DNA from: Mugil cephalus
Lineage: Eukaryota > Chordata > Actinopteri > Mugiliformes > Mugilidae
DNA: 64,000 nucleotides
NCBI RefSeq assembly: GCF_022458985.1
Contig: NC_061789.1
Location: 10,102,857-10,166,856 of the forward strand
Direction: 5' to 3'
Part shown: positions 1 through 13,617 of the stretch, one piece after another
Position numbering within the stretch: position 1 is the stretch's first letter
How the letters are laid out: every line of letters begins with the position of its first letter
Position numbers and translations under genes: made by a program
The notes under the pieces: generated by a model
The model's input: the letters and a program-made list of their open reading frames with translations, nothing else
Databases searched by the model: none
Told to the model about the DNA's origin: nothing

Positions 1-1751
1 GGGAGTTTTGGTGGTCGGCCGCTATGGCATGTTTTGGGTAATACGCAGAGTCACGATGCTAATATGATGAGAGCTGGAAAGCTCAGCTTCAAAACAGATT
101 TTCTTGGAAGTTGTGTGTGACGTCTCAGGGGCTTCGTCCATCTTTTTTACATCCATGGGTAAGCACCTACATTTGCTGAATGCACTTTGTCACAGAGATC
201 TGATAATATTCATGGATCACCGCCCTTAAGAAGTGTTCAACGCATGCTAAAAATTAAGATTATTTAAGGTGGCGTCGGTCATTGGTGCAGCTTACAGTTG
301 GGTGACATACATCCCACTGGGAACCCATTCATGCAAGTGGAAAGTGGCAACAAATGCTACACAGGTGACATGTGGCTGAATGATTCCCAGAGAAACCTAA
401 GTAAGTTTTATTACTATTATTGTTGCATGATGTGCTTATTCTGTGGACTTCAAAACAGACAGAGAGGAAATGGTCTGATACTCAACAAGAATACACAGAT
501 ACAGAGGAGATGACAAAGACCATGAAAACAGCAACAGTACATTGCTTATGTTCCTCCTCTTCTCTACGACTGGATGCTATTTTATTATACAAACTCTGAA
601 CATTTTTTATTTTGGATATCATTTTTTTGTCTTAATTTTTTTATGGACATATTTGCATAATTATTTTTGCCATTTTTTTTCAATAGTTTTCTTGATTTTT
701 CCTTAAATCTATGTTCCACATATTCGCTGTAAATTAATCTTGAAAGGGGATTTTTTTTTTTTTTTAAAAAAGGACACAACTTACGTATGTAACTGAAATA
801 CAAAAGGTTCAGGTCTTCAGCAAAAAAAAAAAAAAAAAAATACACACAAGAAAAAATTATGCTACAGCTATTTGCAAAATATCTGTAAAATATCTACTAA
901 AAGTACATCAAGGTTGTACTTTGTCACTTTTTTCTCATGGTCTGTACTGAAATAATTTGGATTTCAAATTTACTCGTCTTTAAAAATAAAAAACTTTGGT
1001 TTTCGTGGTTTTCAAAAATTATATTCAAAAATGTCATAAAGTTGATAATTGTTTCTAAATAGTTGGCTGAACCCTGTCAGCGATTTTACATCTGTGCCCT
1101 ATTCCTCAATCTTTTGCCAGATAATCATGTGTATTTAAATTAAACTAAATAGAAAGAGACAAAGCTTTGGTTGTCGAATATTTTTTTGTTTGTTTGTTTT
1201 ATGCACAAGTATAATTGAGTTGATGAAATGTCACTTTGGCAAATGAACTCATGTTGAACTGCCTTGTTTTAAAGTTGGTCAGATAAAATGAACGGACAAA
1301 TAACACAAAACAAACATAAACAGGAAAAATTTAAAAATTGTAACAAAACTTGAGACAAGGACATTATTTTTTAAATTTATTTTATGACAAGAATTAAAGA
1401 AAAAGCACAGTGCTAGTTATTTGCTGTAGGACTTTCTTTGCAGCATAATTTGTGCATTTGCAAATCTTGTGCATGTATAGATTTATTTTATTTGTGTATT
1501 TTTATTCATGTATTTTACTGTCTGTATTTTTCTTTTGTGTTCTTCAAGAGTTTTTATTCATTTATTTATTTATTAGCAACTGTGCCACTGTGCTACTTTT
1601 GACCAAGCACTTTCCCTTGTGGATCAGTCAAGTCTGTCTAAATCTTAGTCTGTATGTCTGTTTCTAACAATGTCTTTTGAATGTTTGTTGATAAATTCCC
1701 AACGGTCAATCTCTGCAGATAATCTCTTCTGATAAAAACAGAAAACGAGTT
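1..1751. other. Intergenic, no gene seen
   Basis: AT-rich sequence with long A and T runs (for example near 750-765 and 822-840). Open frames here are short and low in complexity, with no recognisable domain. I see no RNA gene or clear transposon boundary. Confidence 0.6.
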
Positions 1752-1848
1752 GCCTCTCGCCTCTCGCCTGATGACAGCTGGGATGGGCTCCGGGAACCCC
1801 CAAGACCCTCGTGAGGATGAGCGGTAGTAGAAAATGAGATGAGATGAG
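1752..1848 (+). mobile_element. LINE (L2/Maui-type) 3' tail or derived SINE tail
   Basis: The stretch contains the pattern CAGCTGGGATGGGCTCC, then a C-rich run, then GAGGATGAGCGGTAG, and ends in GAGAT/GATGAG repeats. This order is the familiar 3' end of fish L2-type LINEs and SINEs that borrow their tail. Only the tail is present, a typical 5'-truncated insertion. The family assignment is from memory of the consensus. No target-site duplication was resolved. Confidence 0.7.
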
Positions 1849-4800
1849 TGGTCAGTAGCTCTGTCTGAAATCCACCTGTTCCGCAAAACCTAATTTAAAT
1901 TTTCATGCTTTTTTTAAGGACTTTAAGGGACATTTTGATTCTCTCCCCTTTTCTGGTGTAAAAGAAAAATAAAGAAGCATCTGACTGGCAGCTAGACAGA
2001 GCTGGAAGTCCTCCTGTCCAAAGTCTCTTCTTTTCTGTTGTCTTCCGCAGACTCACAGAATAGTATTCTACTCTATTTTATTCTATTAGATCCGCAACGT
2101 TTTACGGGACAGCAGGAGCTGAGGAGAGAACCCACCCCTTGACACACACGAACACACAACTCCCCAGTGTATACTTTATGCTTTCGACCAGGAATGCAGG
2201 ACAGAGGCTCGTTTTTCTGTCTCAAGTTCATGTCCAACAGACCCCCACCACCTTAGCCCCCTCCCACCCTCCCCACACACACACACAGTCTTACCATTTT
2301 ACCACCTTCTCTCCTCCTCCTCCTTCTCCTCCTTCCCTTCTTCTGTCTGCATTGCGGACTGTCTTTTTGTTCCCCAGGTTAGACTTTGCAGTTGAACTTG
2401 AGACAGACAGACAGCTTGTAAACAGTTAGTAGTCTGGTCCTGTCTGGTCTGGAATGGCCTGTGGTGGGGGGTGGGGGCAAAAGGGCTGAGAAATGGACAC
2501 CGGACTGAACAATCTGTTAACACAAACACTGTCACGTAAATGCAGAGACGCACGCATCTTCAAAAAATACGTCCGCTTGCTGTGATAAAGCGGCGTCACA
2601 GCTTTGGAGTTTATGCAGGATAAAGTTAAGAGAAAAAATAGTGAGAAAATATAAGATTAGTATATGGGTGTTCACCACTGGATAAAAAAAAAATGACATT
2701 TTACAGAAATTAATCCAGTCTTTAAATAAATACTAAAACAAAAACACAAAAGTGATTCGACCATCACACATACGACATGAATGTGGATTGAACTATTTTG
2801 AGAATTTGTGAAATAAAATCGGAGCAGTAGTCTGTGTGGAAAAAGTGTGCAGGAAAAAAAAGAAAAAAAAAGAAAAGAAAAAGGAAGTAACTGTGAACAC
2901 ACCGCACAGCTGGACAGGCCTCCAACAAAGCCTGCGGGGCGGTGAATGGCTTTTTGCCTTTGAAAGAAGATACTTGCAAGGGATGCAATGAAGAGAGAAT
3001 CAAGAAATATATCAAAGCAGCAAATAAACCGCATATAAAAAGCATGACACTGAAGCATGTTGATGCTTCGCCATCGTATATTCACCTTTTTTTTCCACAG
3101 ATTTTTTTAATTTGGATTTTTCCTTTCTTTTTTTTCTATGTAAAAAACAAGGTTTGTTCATGAAATATCCACAAAGCAGGTTCTCACTTTGGCCGATCAT
3201 TAGTTCAAAAAATTTGATTGTGTGGCTCCCTTGTTGCTTTACATTTTGACAAATCTCAGGATACATACAAGTACAGATTCCTTTACATGGACCAAAAATA
3301 AAAATAAAAATAAAAAATGAACATGCACATTCAGATACATGTGCAGTTTCCCATTCTGAAATTTGCCACAGTTATGACTCCATATTCTCCCTGGCACTTT
3401 TATATTATGATGTCTGGAATTTCTCAGCACAGAATTTACTGCATATTAATGACTTGGATACGGTTACACACACGTGTATTAAGTATTGCATACACAACAA
3501 CCTCTGGAGCATGCTAACTGGCACAAACACACACTCTCCTGTCGATAATGAGCAGCAGTGAGAACCCGCCTTGGCCAACAGAAAATAAATTTGTCCCCAT
3601 CTAACAAAGCCAGTGTAAGCACTGTACTGCGTGCAGCTGTTAAACAACCAAATGCTGGCTACTGCCAGCTAAATCCCTGCTCATCTGTGAAATTTTACAA
3701 CCATCTACATTATGCTGACCTTATAAATGTGGCTGTGCGGCGTGGTTTGTTTTGTAGTGATGTGGAGGCACGCTGCCGTGCGAGGTGTCGCACTCTGAGC
3801 GCCATCCGCGCTAATTTCCCCCCCTCCTCGTTTACACTGATTCACGCAGGATGCCATTCCTTTAATCACGAAGCGAGTGAGTCAGCCATTAGCACTAATA
3901 AAAGCCCTGATGTTGTTTGGTTAGTTCAATTGCACAGAAAAATGCGACATAAAAAACAATGTTACAAAACAGCTGCGGGCTCGGTTTAAGTGGCCTCACA
4001 GTAAATGCTGAAAGTCGAGTCAATAATTTGCGAAGCAAGCAAAAAAAAAAAACAAAAACAAAAAAAACTAACAACAGTAAAAGAAAGAAAACAAGAAAGT
4101 GAAGTAAATTAAGGTGTAACAAGCCTGTGGGCTACAATATGTGTCGATCTGTGGAAATTAGAAACGCGGAAAGTGAGGGACAAACCACCACCATAGAAGA
4201 GGAGATACTGGGTTATTATATCAAAAAGAGTAAGATACAGTTCAGTGCTTCACATGGTCCTGATCATATTATGGAGCGAGAACACTTCCAAGCAGTTGGC
4301 AACAGGGAGGAGGGAAAAACTCCCGTCTGGTGTGTCCAACTTTGTTTTTACTTCCTGTTTTTTATTTTCCCATCACTTGTGTCCCATCATTCATTCAGTC
4401 CCTTGAAGGACTTGCCAGATTCCCATTGCAAGATTTAATAGAGTATTTCCTTTCATTTACATCTATTTTAGTGTACTATTTGAATGCAGATGAGTGGTGA
4501 GGGCTCACGGAGTTACAGCCTATTTTATACTACAACTACACTATTTTATACCCTACTACAATATTTCTGTTAGATGCATAATGCCAGTTGTTAGATGTTA
4601 CAAAGTCTATATACCTATTGGAATTTACACAAACCTTGTGTAAAAGTTGCTATGTGCACCATAAAAGCACTTCGGCTCTCATTGTGGGGCCTAATATTTT
4701 TGGACGAATTGATTTGGCCTACGGCTTTCTGTTGGCCTGGTTTATGCGCTTGTATGAAATGTGAGACACATTTCTCCATGAAGTGTTGGTTGCAGTTAGT

Positions 4801-7279
4801 TCCTTTGTGTGCACAGTATGTTTTGAAGCTTTCATCGATTATTTCTTGTCTCGTAACTTTACCATAAGTACGGTAGAAAGGGTACTTTGTAATGAACCAC
4901 CGCAACGTAGACCCCAAAAATTACTAATACCAAAGAGGATTAAATTAGGATCATTAGAAAATTATGCATTATATTAGAAAATAAACTTCATTTTTTTTAA
5001 AAAGGTCCCCAGAACCCAGCCTTGTGGGACTCCTGTTTTTGCGTAGATGACAAATGAATCAATATGACTAAGATAATTTATCACAGACTCTCCCAGTTAT
5101 ATATAACATCTTTAAATGTCCAAGTGTAAATATTGACCAATGGTTGGTCATATTCTGAGAGTTATAACATTATTGCATAACCATTGTTTCACTCAAACTT
5201 TATGGAAGTAATTTTCCAGCAGCTTATTGCTGTGCCAAAGTTCGAATATTTTTATTTATTTATTTATTTTTTAAACACTTTTTCAGCTATTAAGCACTGG
5301 GGTGTATCGATTACGCTACGAGCGTACACCTCATGCTAAACGGACCACATTGCCAATGCCCCCCACAGTCCTTCAACGTAAACGACATCAAAACTTCCCG
5401 AAAACAGCTTCTGAATAGTGCAGAACAACAGTGCTAGGGGTATTTGCAAGTAAGAATGGGTGAAAGTCCCCCAAACAAGAAAGGAAGAAGTAACTGGGCA
5501 AAACAGAAAAAAAGAAAGACGTGAAAAAAACTTTGTTTACTACATTTTTATTTTTTGTTCCTTTGAAGTCATAAAAGACAGAAAAGGGAACTGCTCTTGC
5601 TGTAAATATTTAACTAAATATTAAATCTTTAACTTTATGTTTCTTTAAAAAATCAGGTTGTTTTACTTTTCGTATCATTTCCTACACATTGTATGTACAT
5701 ACATTTGTAGGAAGATTCGTAGGAGTGTGTCAGATGTTGTAAATGCTCACCGGCAGTGGACACATTCTAACTACCCGTACTCAAGTTTGTGTGAGAGACG
5801 CATTATGAGAGGCAATAACTTTGCACAGTTTAGACATTTCCTTTCCAAATTTGAACTGAGTGAAAAACAGCATCTGATTTATTATAGATATGTCATACAA
5901 TTAAAAAAAACCCAACATGAATCTGGATATAATGTTTTAAATTATTCTCTTCAGACCATTTATTACAGAATTCTACTCATTTAATACTTATCGTTTAAAG
6001 ACTGTGAAAGAAATACTGCACCCACTGTGGCATCAAAGAACAGTTACAATCTAAGAGATAAATACCAACAGTAGTCTATTATTCTGTTTTTTCTTTCAAG
6101 TATTCTAAGTATTTTAAGTTAAATCCCTAATGTGTAAAATGTTCATTCAGACGGAGATGATTTCTCATCCCCCTGCACATGATTTTCCTTTATCTATGTT
6201 CTTTTTAATTACAGATTTGTGCAAATAAATGAACTCAAACTGTGTGGGTGGTTACAGGGATTGTTTTTGCATCCCTGAACCCACTCCACGGCCCTAAAGT
6301 TAAAACTACATGTTTGATAGATGTTTCATGGGATCTTCTGTCACAACAGAATACAGATAATAGATTACAGACCGTCATATCAATCACATAATTAAAGGCA
6401 GCCGTCAGGAATTATTGTATAATGATAACAACCATGTGTTTCCATTCCATCACATGTGAATCCAAATGCGTGTCATTTGACGAGCCTTTCTGTCACACAC
6501 CCCCACACACACAAAACAGTGTTGGCATGGTGATAAGAAGCAGATGTTTGCGGGATCACCTGACCTCTGAGTCACTTCCTGCTCCGACCGCCATGTCCTT
6601 GCTCCTGTAAAACTGTGTTAAAGGAAGAGGAAATTTCCACCTGGGTGGTTTCAGCGACACCTGAACAGACATGTGTTTGTCAAAGAGCGTTTTTTTTTTT
6701 TTTTTTTTTTTACAGCTTCCGTGTGTGTCTCTCTCTCTGTCTCCTTCTCTCTTTTTCCCCCTCGGCGTCTGTCTCTAGATGTAGAAAATTCAAAAAAATT
6801 CAAACGAATTGGAGAAGGAAGTGACACTTTCTGATTGTCAACATACAGGTTAAGATTTGTAAGGGAGAGACTATTTAATCAGAACCCTTGCAAACGCCTG
6901 CAACCATTTGCATAAAGAATTGCACACCACATGGATAAAACCACAATAGTGTTATAAAATCAAACTAAGCCGAGCCCTTACTAAACCTGCTTGACTTGTG
7001 TTACCCTGGCGTTAGGTCTAGCTTAATAAGTTCACAACAGCTTGGTTCCCAGCTTGTGGCTGTTTGTCACATGTGCACATCAAGGCTACACTAATTATAA
7101 TAATACATTTTAATGAAGAAGCGCCTTTCAGGTCACCCAAGGACACTGGTGAGGATCAGTGTTCAGCTACAACGATTTGCACGAGGAAATCGTTTCACGT
7201 TGTCCAAAATGCATGTTCGTATCACGTAATTTCAGAAAGTCATGTCACATCAATACATATTATCAAAGATACCTTACAG
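1849..7279. other. Intergenic; one weak repeat fragment
   Basis: No recognisable gene. The open frames are low-complexity or shadows. Around 5005-5035 the text CCCCAGAACCCAGCCTTGTG followed by GGACTCC resembles the body of a dispersed fish repeat, but I cannot place its ends. A (CA) stretch lies near 2274-2287 and a T run near 6691-6710. Nothing else is supported. Confidence 0.5.
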
Positions 7280-7600
7280 CTTAGGTTTTCAGCAGGGGTT
7301 CCGCGACCCCTATGGGTACCGCAGAGGTACTGCAGGGGTGTCGCAAAATTTTTGGTTGATTGGACATTTTTTATATATTTTTTAATTTTCCCCCACAAAT
7401 TCAAATTTCTTCAAATACACATTAACATGAATCTAACATATTTTGGTAAAGTGAAAAGGGATAGCTTTATATAGAATGCAAAAATTATCATAATAATATA
7501 TATTTATAAACAGCACTAGGCTGAGTTTAATATAGAACAAATATAGTAGGTAGGGCGTCCCTACTTAATCTCTCCATCAGTTTGGGGTCATGAAAGACAG
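7280..7600 (+). mobile_element. hAT-like MITE, old copy (family A)
   Basis: This stretch shares its internal order with the copies at 8008, 24072 and 41106: a GGGGTTCC/CGACCCC block, a GAGGTACTGCAGGGGTG block, TCGCAAAATTTTTGGTTGATTGG, an A/T-rich centre, then ACTTAATCTCTCCATCAGTTTGGGGTC. The terminal repeats are badly decayed (AGGTTTTCAGC on the left, a partial ATGAAAGAC on the right), so this is the oldest of the four copies and its limits are approximate. Confidence 0.7.
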
Positions 7601-8007
7601 TGTATTTATTTGATATTTTATTGTTTAGGTGTACAGGTCAGGGTGGATGTCTGGTTTGGATTCATTTGACTGCAAACTATTAAAATTGGTTTCCTGTAAA
7701 TATGAAGTATTTTTCTATACTTGACAGGAGTTAAGTATCCTCACTGGCCACATTGCAAACTGGCACCGAATGCACAAGGCTAAGGATTTATACCTCCTTC
7801 ACTTAACACCCGACTGGAGTCAAGGACCCTGGCGATAAAACAGACAAAGCATAGTCACCTCGGACAAAACCGTCTCTCCCTCCGGATGAAGACACAGAAC
7901 CAGTGACTTGAGGCCATGAGGCTGCTCAGCTCCACCTCATACACAGCGTCTCGCTCTCGAAATGTCCATGAATCATGAACGCATATGTATACCTGTATGT
8001 TCTACAC

Positions 8008-8261
8008 CATAGGTCTTCAATAGGGGGTCCACGGAGGTACTGTAGGGGGTCGCAAAAAGTTTAGTTGATTAGACATTTTTATACATTTTAATTTTCCTGT
8101 ACAGTTTTCCAACATGGCCACTCAACTGTTGCACATGAAATAAAAAAATGAGTATTTGGACTTTTGTATTATTTACATTTGTCTATTTAGGTAGGGGGGT
8201 CTCTACTTAATCACTCTCTCAGTTTGAGGGTCCTTGGCCTGAAAATCATTGAAGACCCCTG
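8008..8261 (+). mobile_element. hAT-like MITE, intact copy with target duplication (family A)
   Basis: A 254-bp element begins CATAGGTCTTCAAT and ends ATTGAAGACCCCTG, giving terminal inverted repeats of about 13 bp. It is flanked by a perfect 8-bp duplication TTCTACAC (8000-8007 and 8262-8269). An 8-bp target duplication and a CA...TG terminus of this type are hallmarks of the hAT superfamily. It has no coding capacity, so it is non-autonomous. It is the best preserved copy of the family in the window. Confidence 0.88.
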
Positions 8262-11200
8262 TTCTACACATTACATCTTTAATGATTTCCTAAAATCAAC
8301 ATTATAAAACAGTTAATATCGTATATCTTTGTGTACAACTCAAAACCCAGGCGCAAAAAATAGATGAAACACTGTGTATGTGTAAGCTGTGTTATTCTTT
8401 TATCTTGTCACAAGTCCATTTTTTCCCCATACATTATTCACACATGCCCGTACCCCAAATGTGAACATACCAATAACTGATAAACATGCTTATTTGAGTT
8501 CAATTAAACAAATCTGCATTAATCAATAAGAAATATGCTTCTATGTTTTCTATGTTTGTTCTTAAGGGACTGTTTGCAGTGCTTAAGGTTGGCCTCTCTT
8601 GCTAAACATGTTGTCAGGGTCTATGATTGACAAGCGTCTTTTGTTTACTTGAAAAAATCAACTTTTAACCCCGTCATCGTGAAAGTGCTCTCATCCCTTC
8701 TACGTACACTGGAACAATCTGGTCCTTTTCTGATGCCGAAAACCAATACGATAATCTGGAAGATGATGACAAATATAACAAATAGGCTGTTTTGTAAGTT
8801 CTGACAAATGAGCCCGGGAACTCATTTGCAGCATCTCTTTGTTCCACGCTGCAGGAGGAGACCTGGCGCTTCCACTTAGTTTCTGTTGCTCATTAACTAT
8901 ATTACAGCTGCATCGAGTACTTTTCCACATTTATTAAATATGCTTTTGTGACTCGATCCACATTAAACATAAACGAATGTGATGTAATGGATATAGAAAC
9001 GCTGTGTACACAGAAGTTGAAAAACAAAACAAAAGGTCTTTATTAAAGTGGCGCATCAATAAGTAATTCATTAATATAATGCTTACAGTAAATAACACTA
9101 ATCACAGGATCTGTGCGTGCTAGACTGATTGGTCTGCTGGGAGGCAGCAACTCAACAGCAAATGACAAGTGATAACAGCATGAACTACAAGACGCCTTTT
9201 CTAAAACGCTGGCAGCTGCAGCATGCCAGCATTCATTTGTTAAAAATCAATCACTGCGTCTATCAGTCGACTCGTGCTATAATTGAATTACATACCAGAT
9301 ATACTACAGCGCCATAAATTTCACAGAAACTGCGGGCTGCACTGTAAAACAAGACCAGACACAGTGTGTTAAAATCTACTGATATGGATTCATATCTGGC
9401 AGAGAACTGGAGGGAGTTTAAAGTTCAGCTCTCTTGCTCCATCTAGTGTTCGATGAGTTGAACTGCAGCCAAGGGAGAGACCAGCAGGGTTAGAAACTCC
9501 AACAAGTTCAGATGCATTTGTTTTGGCACTTGAACTGGATGACTGAGAATCCTCCCAGATTAGCAGGGTTCCTAGCTGGGTCTAAGGTGGCAAATGAGCA
9601 TGCCAGTTAGTCCATCGCTTGGCTTGACTAAAAATATTTCAAATATCTTTCAGATAATTGGTGTCAAATTTGGTTCGGACATGACATGCATCTTCATGAC
9701 ACTGATGTTCCCTCTCCGGTGTTAACCAGTCTTTCATCATTCACCTCGTCTAATACCTGCAGATCAAAAAACGTCACAAACTGCACATGACCTGCACCTT
9801 ATGTTTAATGCTTATTAGCACATTAGCATGTCTACATGCTAAATCTGTTGCTGTTATCTGAAGGAGTCTGTTCCAGGTCCTATTGCTGTTCTCTATCCAA
9901 CCATGCTGTATGAAATAAGAAATATTAATTAGTGTACTTTCACTAAAACAGGCACATGGATACCAGCGTTTTTTTTTTTTTTTTTTTTTGCAAAATATGT
10001 TAAAATGTGAGCAGTTCCATTTCCTCCCAGGCCCAAGTCCGCAGTTTTTTTGATTAAGACACAAAATTTCTGGTGCATTTTCAGCAGTATGATATCGATT
10101 CCATCAATTGACATCATTGACATCAGACACAGACTCACTTTTGTCTTATTTATTTATTTATTCATTCATTTGGACAATAATAGAGGCACAACATAGCTAC
10201 CTTCCACATACCACATGGGCTCAATCCAACAGTCCTGTCCATCCTGTCCCTCCTCGTCACTTCATGTGCTGTTTAACATGCATAGAAACAATGTATTTAT
10301 TCCAGTCACAGAGGAACAATCAAGTGTTCGCATGCCACTGATGTTTTCCTATTAAAAATTCCTGTGGTCTGGAAGACCAGGTCAGTCTGTTTCAGCTGAG
10401 GAGGCTGTAGGAGGCAGTTTTATTCTGACTGGGATATTATTTCAGTTATTGAAGGAACAGTATCCAGGGAAAGGTTGTCAGATCTTGTTTAACAGTTCCT
10501 CTAGATTGCGTAACAGTCCTGTCACAATAAATTAATTTGGCAATGTTCCTCGGGTGACATTGTTTCAGAACAGTAGATGCTTTGGCACTTTTGCACCGGC
10601 TGTAATTTACTCTGTGCTCAGGTGTGACGGAGAAGAAAACCACAAAGGAAAGGCACTGCACTTTGGCTCAGGCTCAAGGTCAAATGAGACCCGTTTGGGG
10701 CGGGGTGCTGCGGGGTCCCCGGTTTTATAGAGCTCAGAATAAAACGCTGATCGTCGTGGCTTTTTTTTTTCTTTCTATCTGCTCTCCCTTTCCCCGTGAC
10801 GGCCCGGCCGTTCATTTTTCACAGAAAGATGCCTTTTATGGAGCAGCAGGCTGCTGACGGGCAGCGAGCGTGTGTTCTGCCGACTTTAATTGTCTGTCTC
10901 TGGCAATAAAAGAACCGGTGAAATACGCAACCGTAAAAGAGCCGCAGGCCGGAGCGCGGCGCGTCCTGGGAGACCGAAATGAAGAAAACACCGGGTTAGA
11001 GGTTGACGGTGAAGAGACCAGACAATAGAGGCTTCCACCTTAAAAAATAAATTAGACTTCTGGAAATTCATCTACGCGGAATCCATCACTCGGGTTTTTC
11101 CATAAAATGCGTTTTTTATATGAAGATAATGAAGTCATAACTTCTGCATAACTTATATAAAGCCATCAAAAGTGTGCCACCTCCATAAATATGTTAAATC

Positions 11201-13554
11201 AAAGGCCAATTACAACTTTTATGCACACGGGGCATAATTTTAAGTTGTCATGTGCAACTTAAATAGCGAAGAATGCAACAGTCGCATTCATTAGTAAGAC
11301 TACGTTGATTACGAGTCTTTCCTTTTCTTTCGTTGTACTAGATCACCATCTGCTGGTCACACGTGTGTACTGCAGGATGGTTTCTTTTTTTTGGTGAGCA
11401 CATTGCTAACCCTCCTCTTCTTACAGTACAAGACAGACGTTTCTGGGGTAATTTGTAGTAATCTTAGCGTAATTGGAGCAATTGAGCACAGCCACTCAGT
11501 TACTGTGAGACGTCCTACACAAAGATCTACAGATGAGCTGGTACGGCCTTAAATGCGCGCCTCAGATCAGTTAATGCGCCAATGTGTTGTGCACAGCCGC
11601 ACACGGAACAGAAACCAGAGGACCATGTGGGCGCTGAGGTGCTGAAAACTAACGCCCCACGAATGAACTCACTCACTGTGCGGTGAATGCCTCCGCAAAT
11701 TTGTTGATCCATTTATTTTTTACTTTAGGCAGAAAAAAAAAAGTTTCAACAATTTAAGAGGAGCCAGATCTGTAAGGATGGAAACAATCTCTGGTACTGT
11801 GAGACTGCTGGGGGGAAAATAAATAAAAATACCACATGTCCAGTTGAGAATAAGACATCTGGGTCTGGCAGAGATGAGCATGGGGCATTTTTACAGCATG
11901 AGTTGGAAAAATAAACACCTTGCTTATTGAAAAGGTTTATCTCTAGTATTTCCATATATCAACAGATCAACACTTAAGTAGTGGTGGAGGTTTACATTTA
12001 CTTTAGAATGTAGAAATACTCTAAGATCTAAAGACTTCACTGTGGCATGCGATCTGGATTACAGGCTGTAAGCATGTTGTACTTCCGCCTTAAAAAAAGG
12101 GGGTGAGCTCGGGCAACTGTGACTTAGATTGGTTGATGACAACAACTCTGCAAGTGCTTAGTGGGATCTCGATCTGGCCTACATGTTGTCCTGCTGTACG
12201 AACTTTAAATCACTGCGTATTTAAATTCAACTTCAACCAAACATATTGATGGGATTTTATCATAGCTGCTGCCAGAGCGGGGGTAATTGCAACACTGTGT
12301 TCCGGGGCAACTACAACAATAAATCTCCGTGATTTCATTACGACTTCACGTTGTCATCGAGGTTTAAATCGAAGACTGCTCTTGGCCCATTGGTTCATCC
12401 GTGTATTTGAGTAATTTTAACCCAAATTAAATATGTAAAATACAGCCCCGCTGGAATAGTTGTTTTGTCTGATAAGTGTCGCAATTGCTTCCCCCAGGAG
12501 CGACACGGGCTTGTCCTTATTTGCGAAAATATATCAGTTGTTTTTGAGTCATGGAGGGAAATGTAAAGTATTTTGGTGCACGTCAGTTCGTCGCTGAATT
12601 TATCTGAGAGCTAATTGGCAGATTAAGTTTTTTTTTTTCTTTTTTTCTGAAATGTGGGTTAATTCTACTATCTTATGTGCGCGGTTAAAATCAACTACAA
12701 CATGTAAGTTGTGCTGACATGTTGTAAGCCCGACACATGTGACAATGCAGTCACGACATGTGTGTGGCAGATGGATGGATGCATACACTGTGTGTGTACC
12801 TGTAAGTGATTAAGCAGCTCCTTTGAATTATGGGTACTATAGTTTTTAACACATGAAATTCAAAATTTGCTCCTAGAACTTATACGTGTCTTTAATGCAT
12901 TTTTTTTACTTTGCATTAATTATAAAATGAATAAAGTCTGATTTATGACAAGTGAGACAAAATATGACCACTCAAATATTAACAACACATTTGATTATAA
13001 GCAGTCAAACGCACCCAGAGAACATGGTTCACAATTAGTGAAAAACAAAATAAATAAATAAATAAAATAGTGAAAACCTCGACCTTCAGACTCGCAAGGT
13101 CAGCGTTTCGCCGCGTGCATGTGTGCGTGTAACAGATGCAAATCCTGCTCCATAAATATGTTTTAATTCCCCTAATGCGCTCACTGGCCCGGTTTAGCGA
13201 AAAATGCCTCAATTCCCCCGCGACTCGTTTTATGGAAAACAACTTGTGAAGGCATGGCGGGGAGAAAGAGACATTACAATCTGTTTTGACATTGATTCCG
13301 TTTCTTCTTTGCCGTTCCCCGCAGTGACACACACAGAGACACACACACACGCATGCACACGCAAAGAGAGAGGGAGAAAAATGCGCAGAGTGTGAGTTTC
13401 AGGCCTCTTTCTGTGTTGTAAAAGTTTATAGCAATCTGGGGCCCGGTTGTCATGGTTACTGGTTATACGAGCTTGACCGGGGGGGGGGGGGGGGGGGGTC
13501 CCGGCTACCATTTGTAGTGTGCGCAGTCTTCCTCTGTTTATAATTATGGGGGGA

Positions 13555-13562
<8 letters not shown>

Positions 13563-13616
<54 letters not shown>
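13563..13616. repeat. (CA)n microsatellite
   Basis: About 27 uninterrupted CA/AC units follow a GCGC step. A poly(G) run lies about 65 bases upstream. Confidence 0.95.
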
Positions 13617-13617
<1 letters not shown>
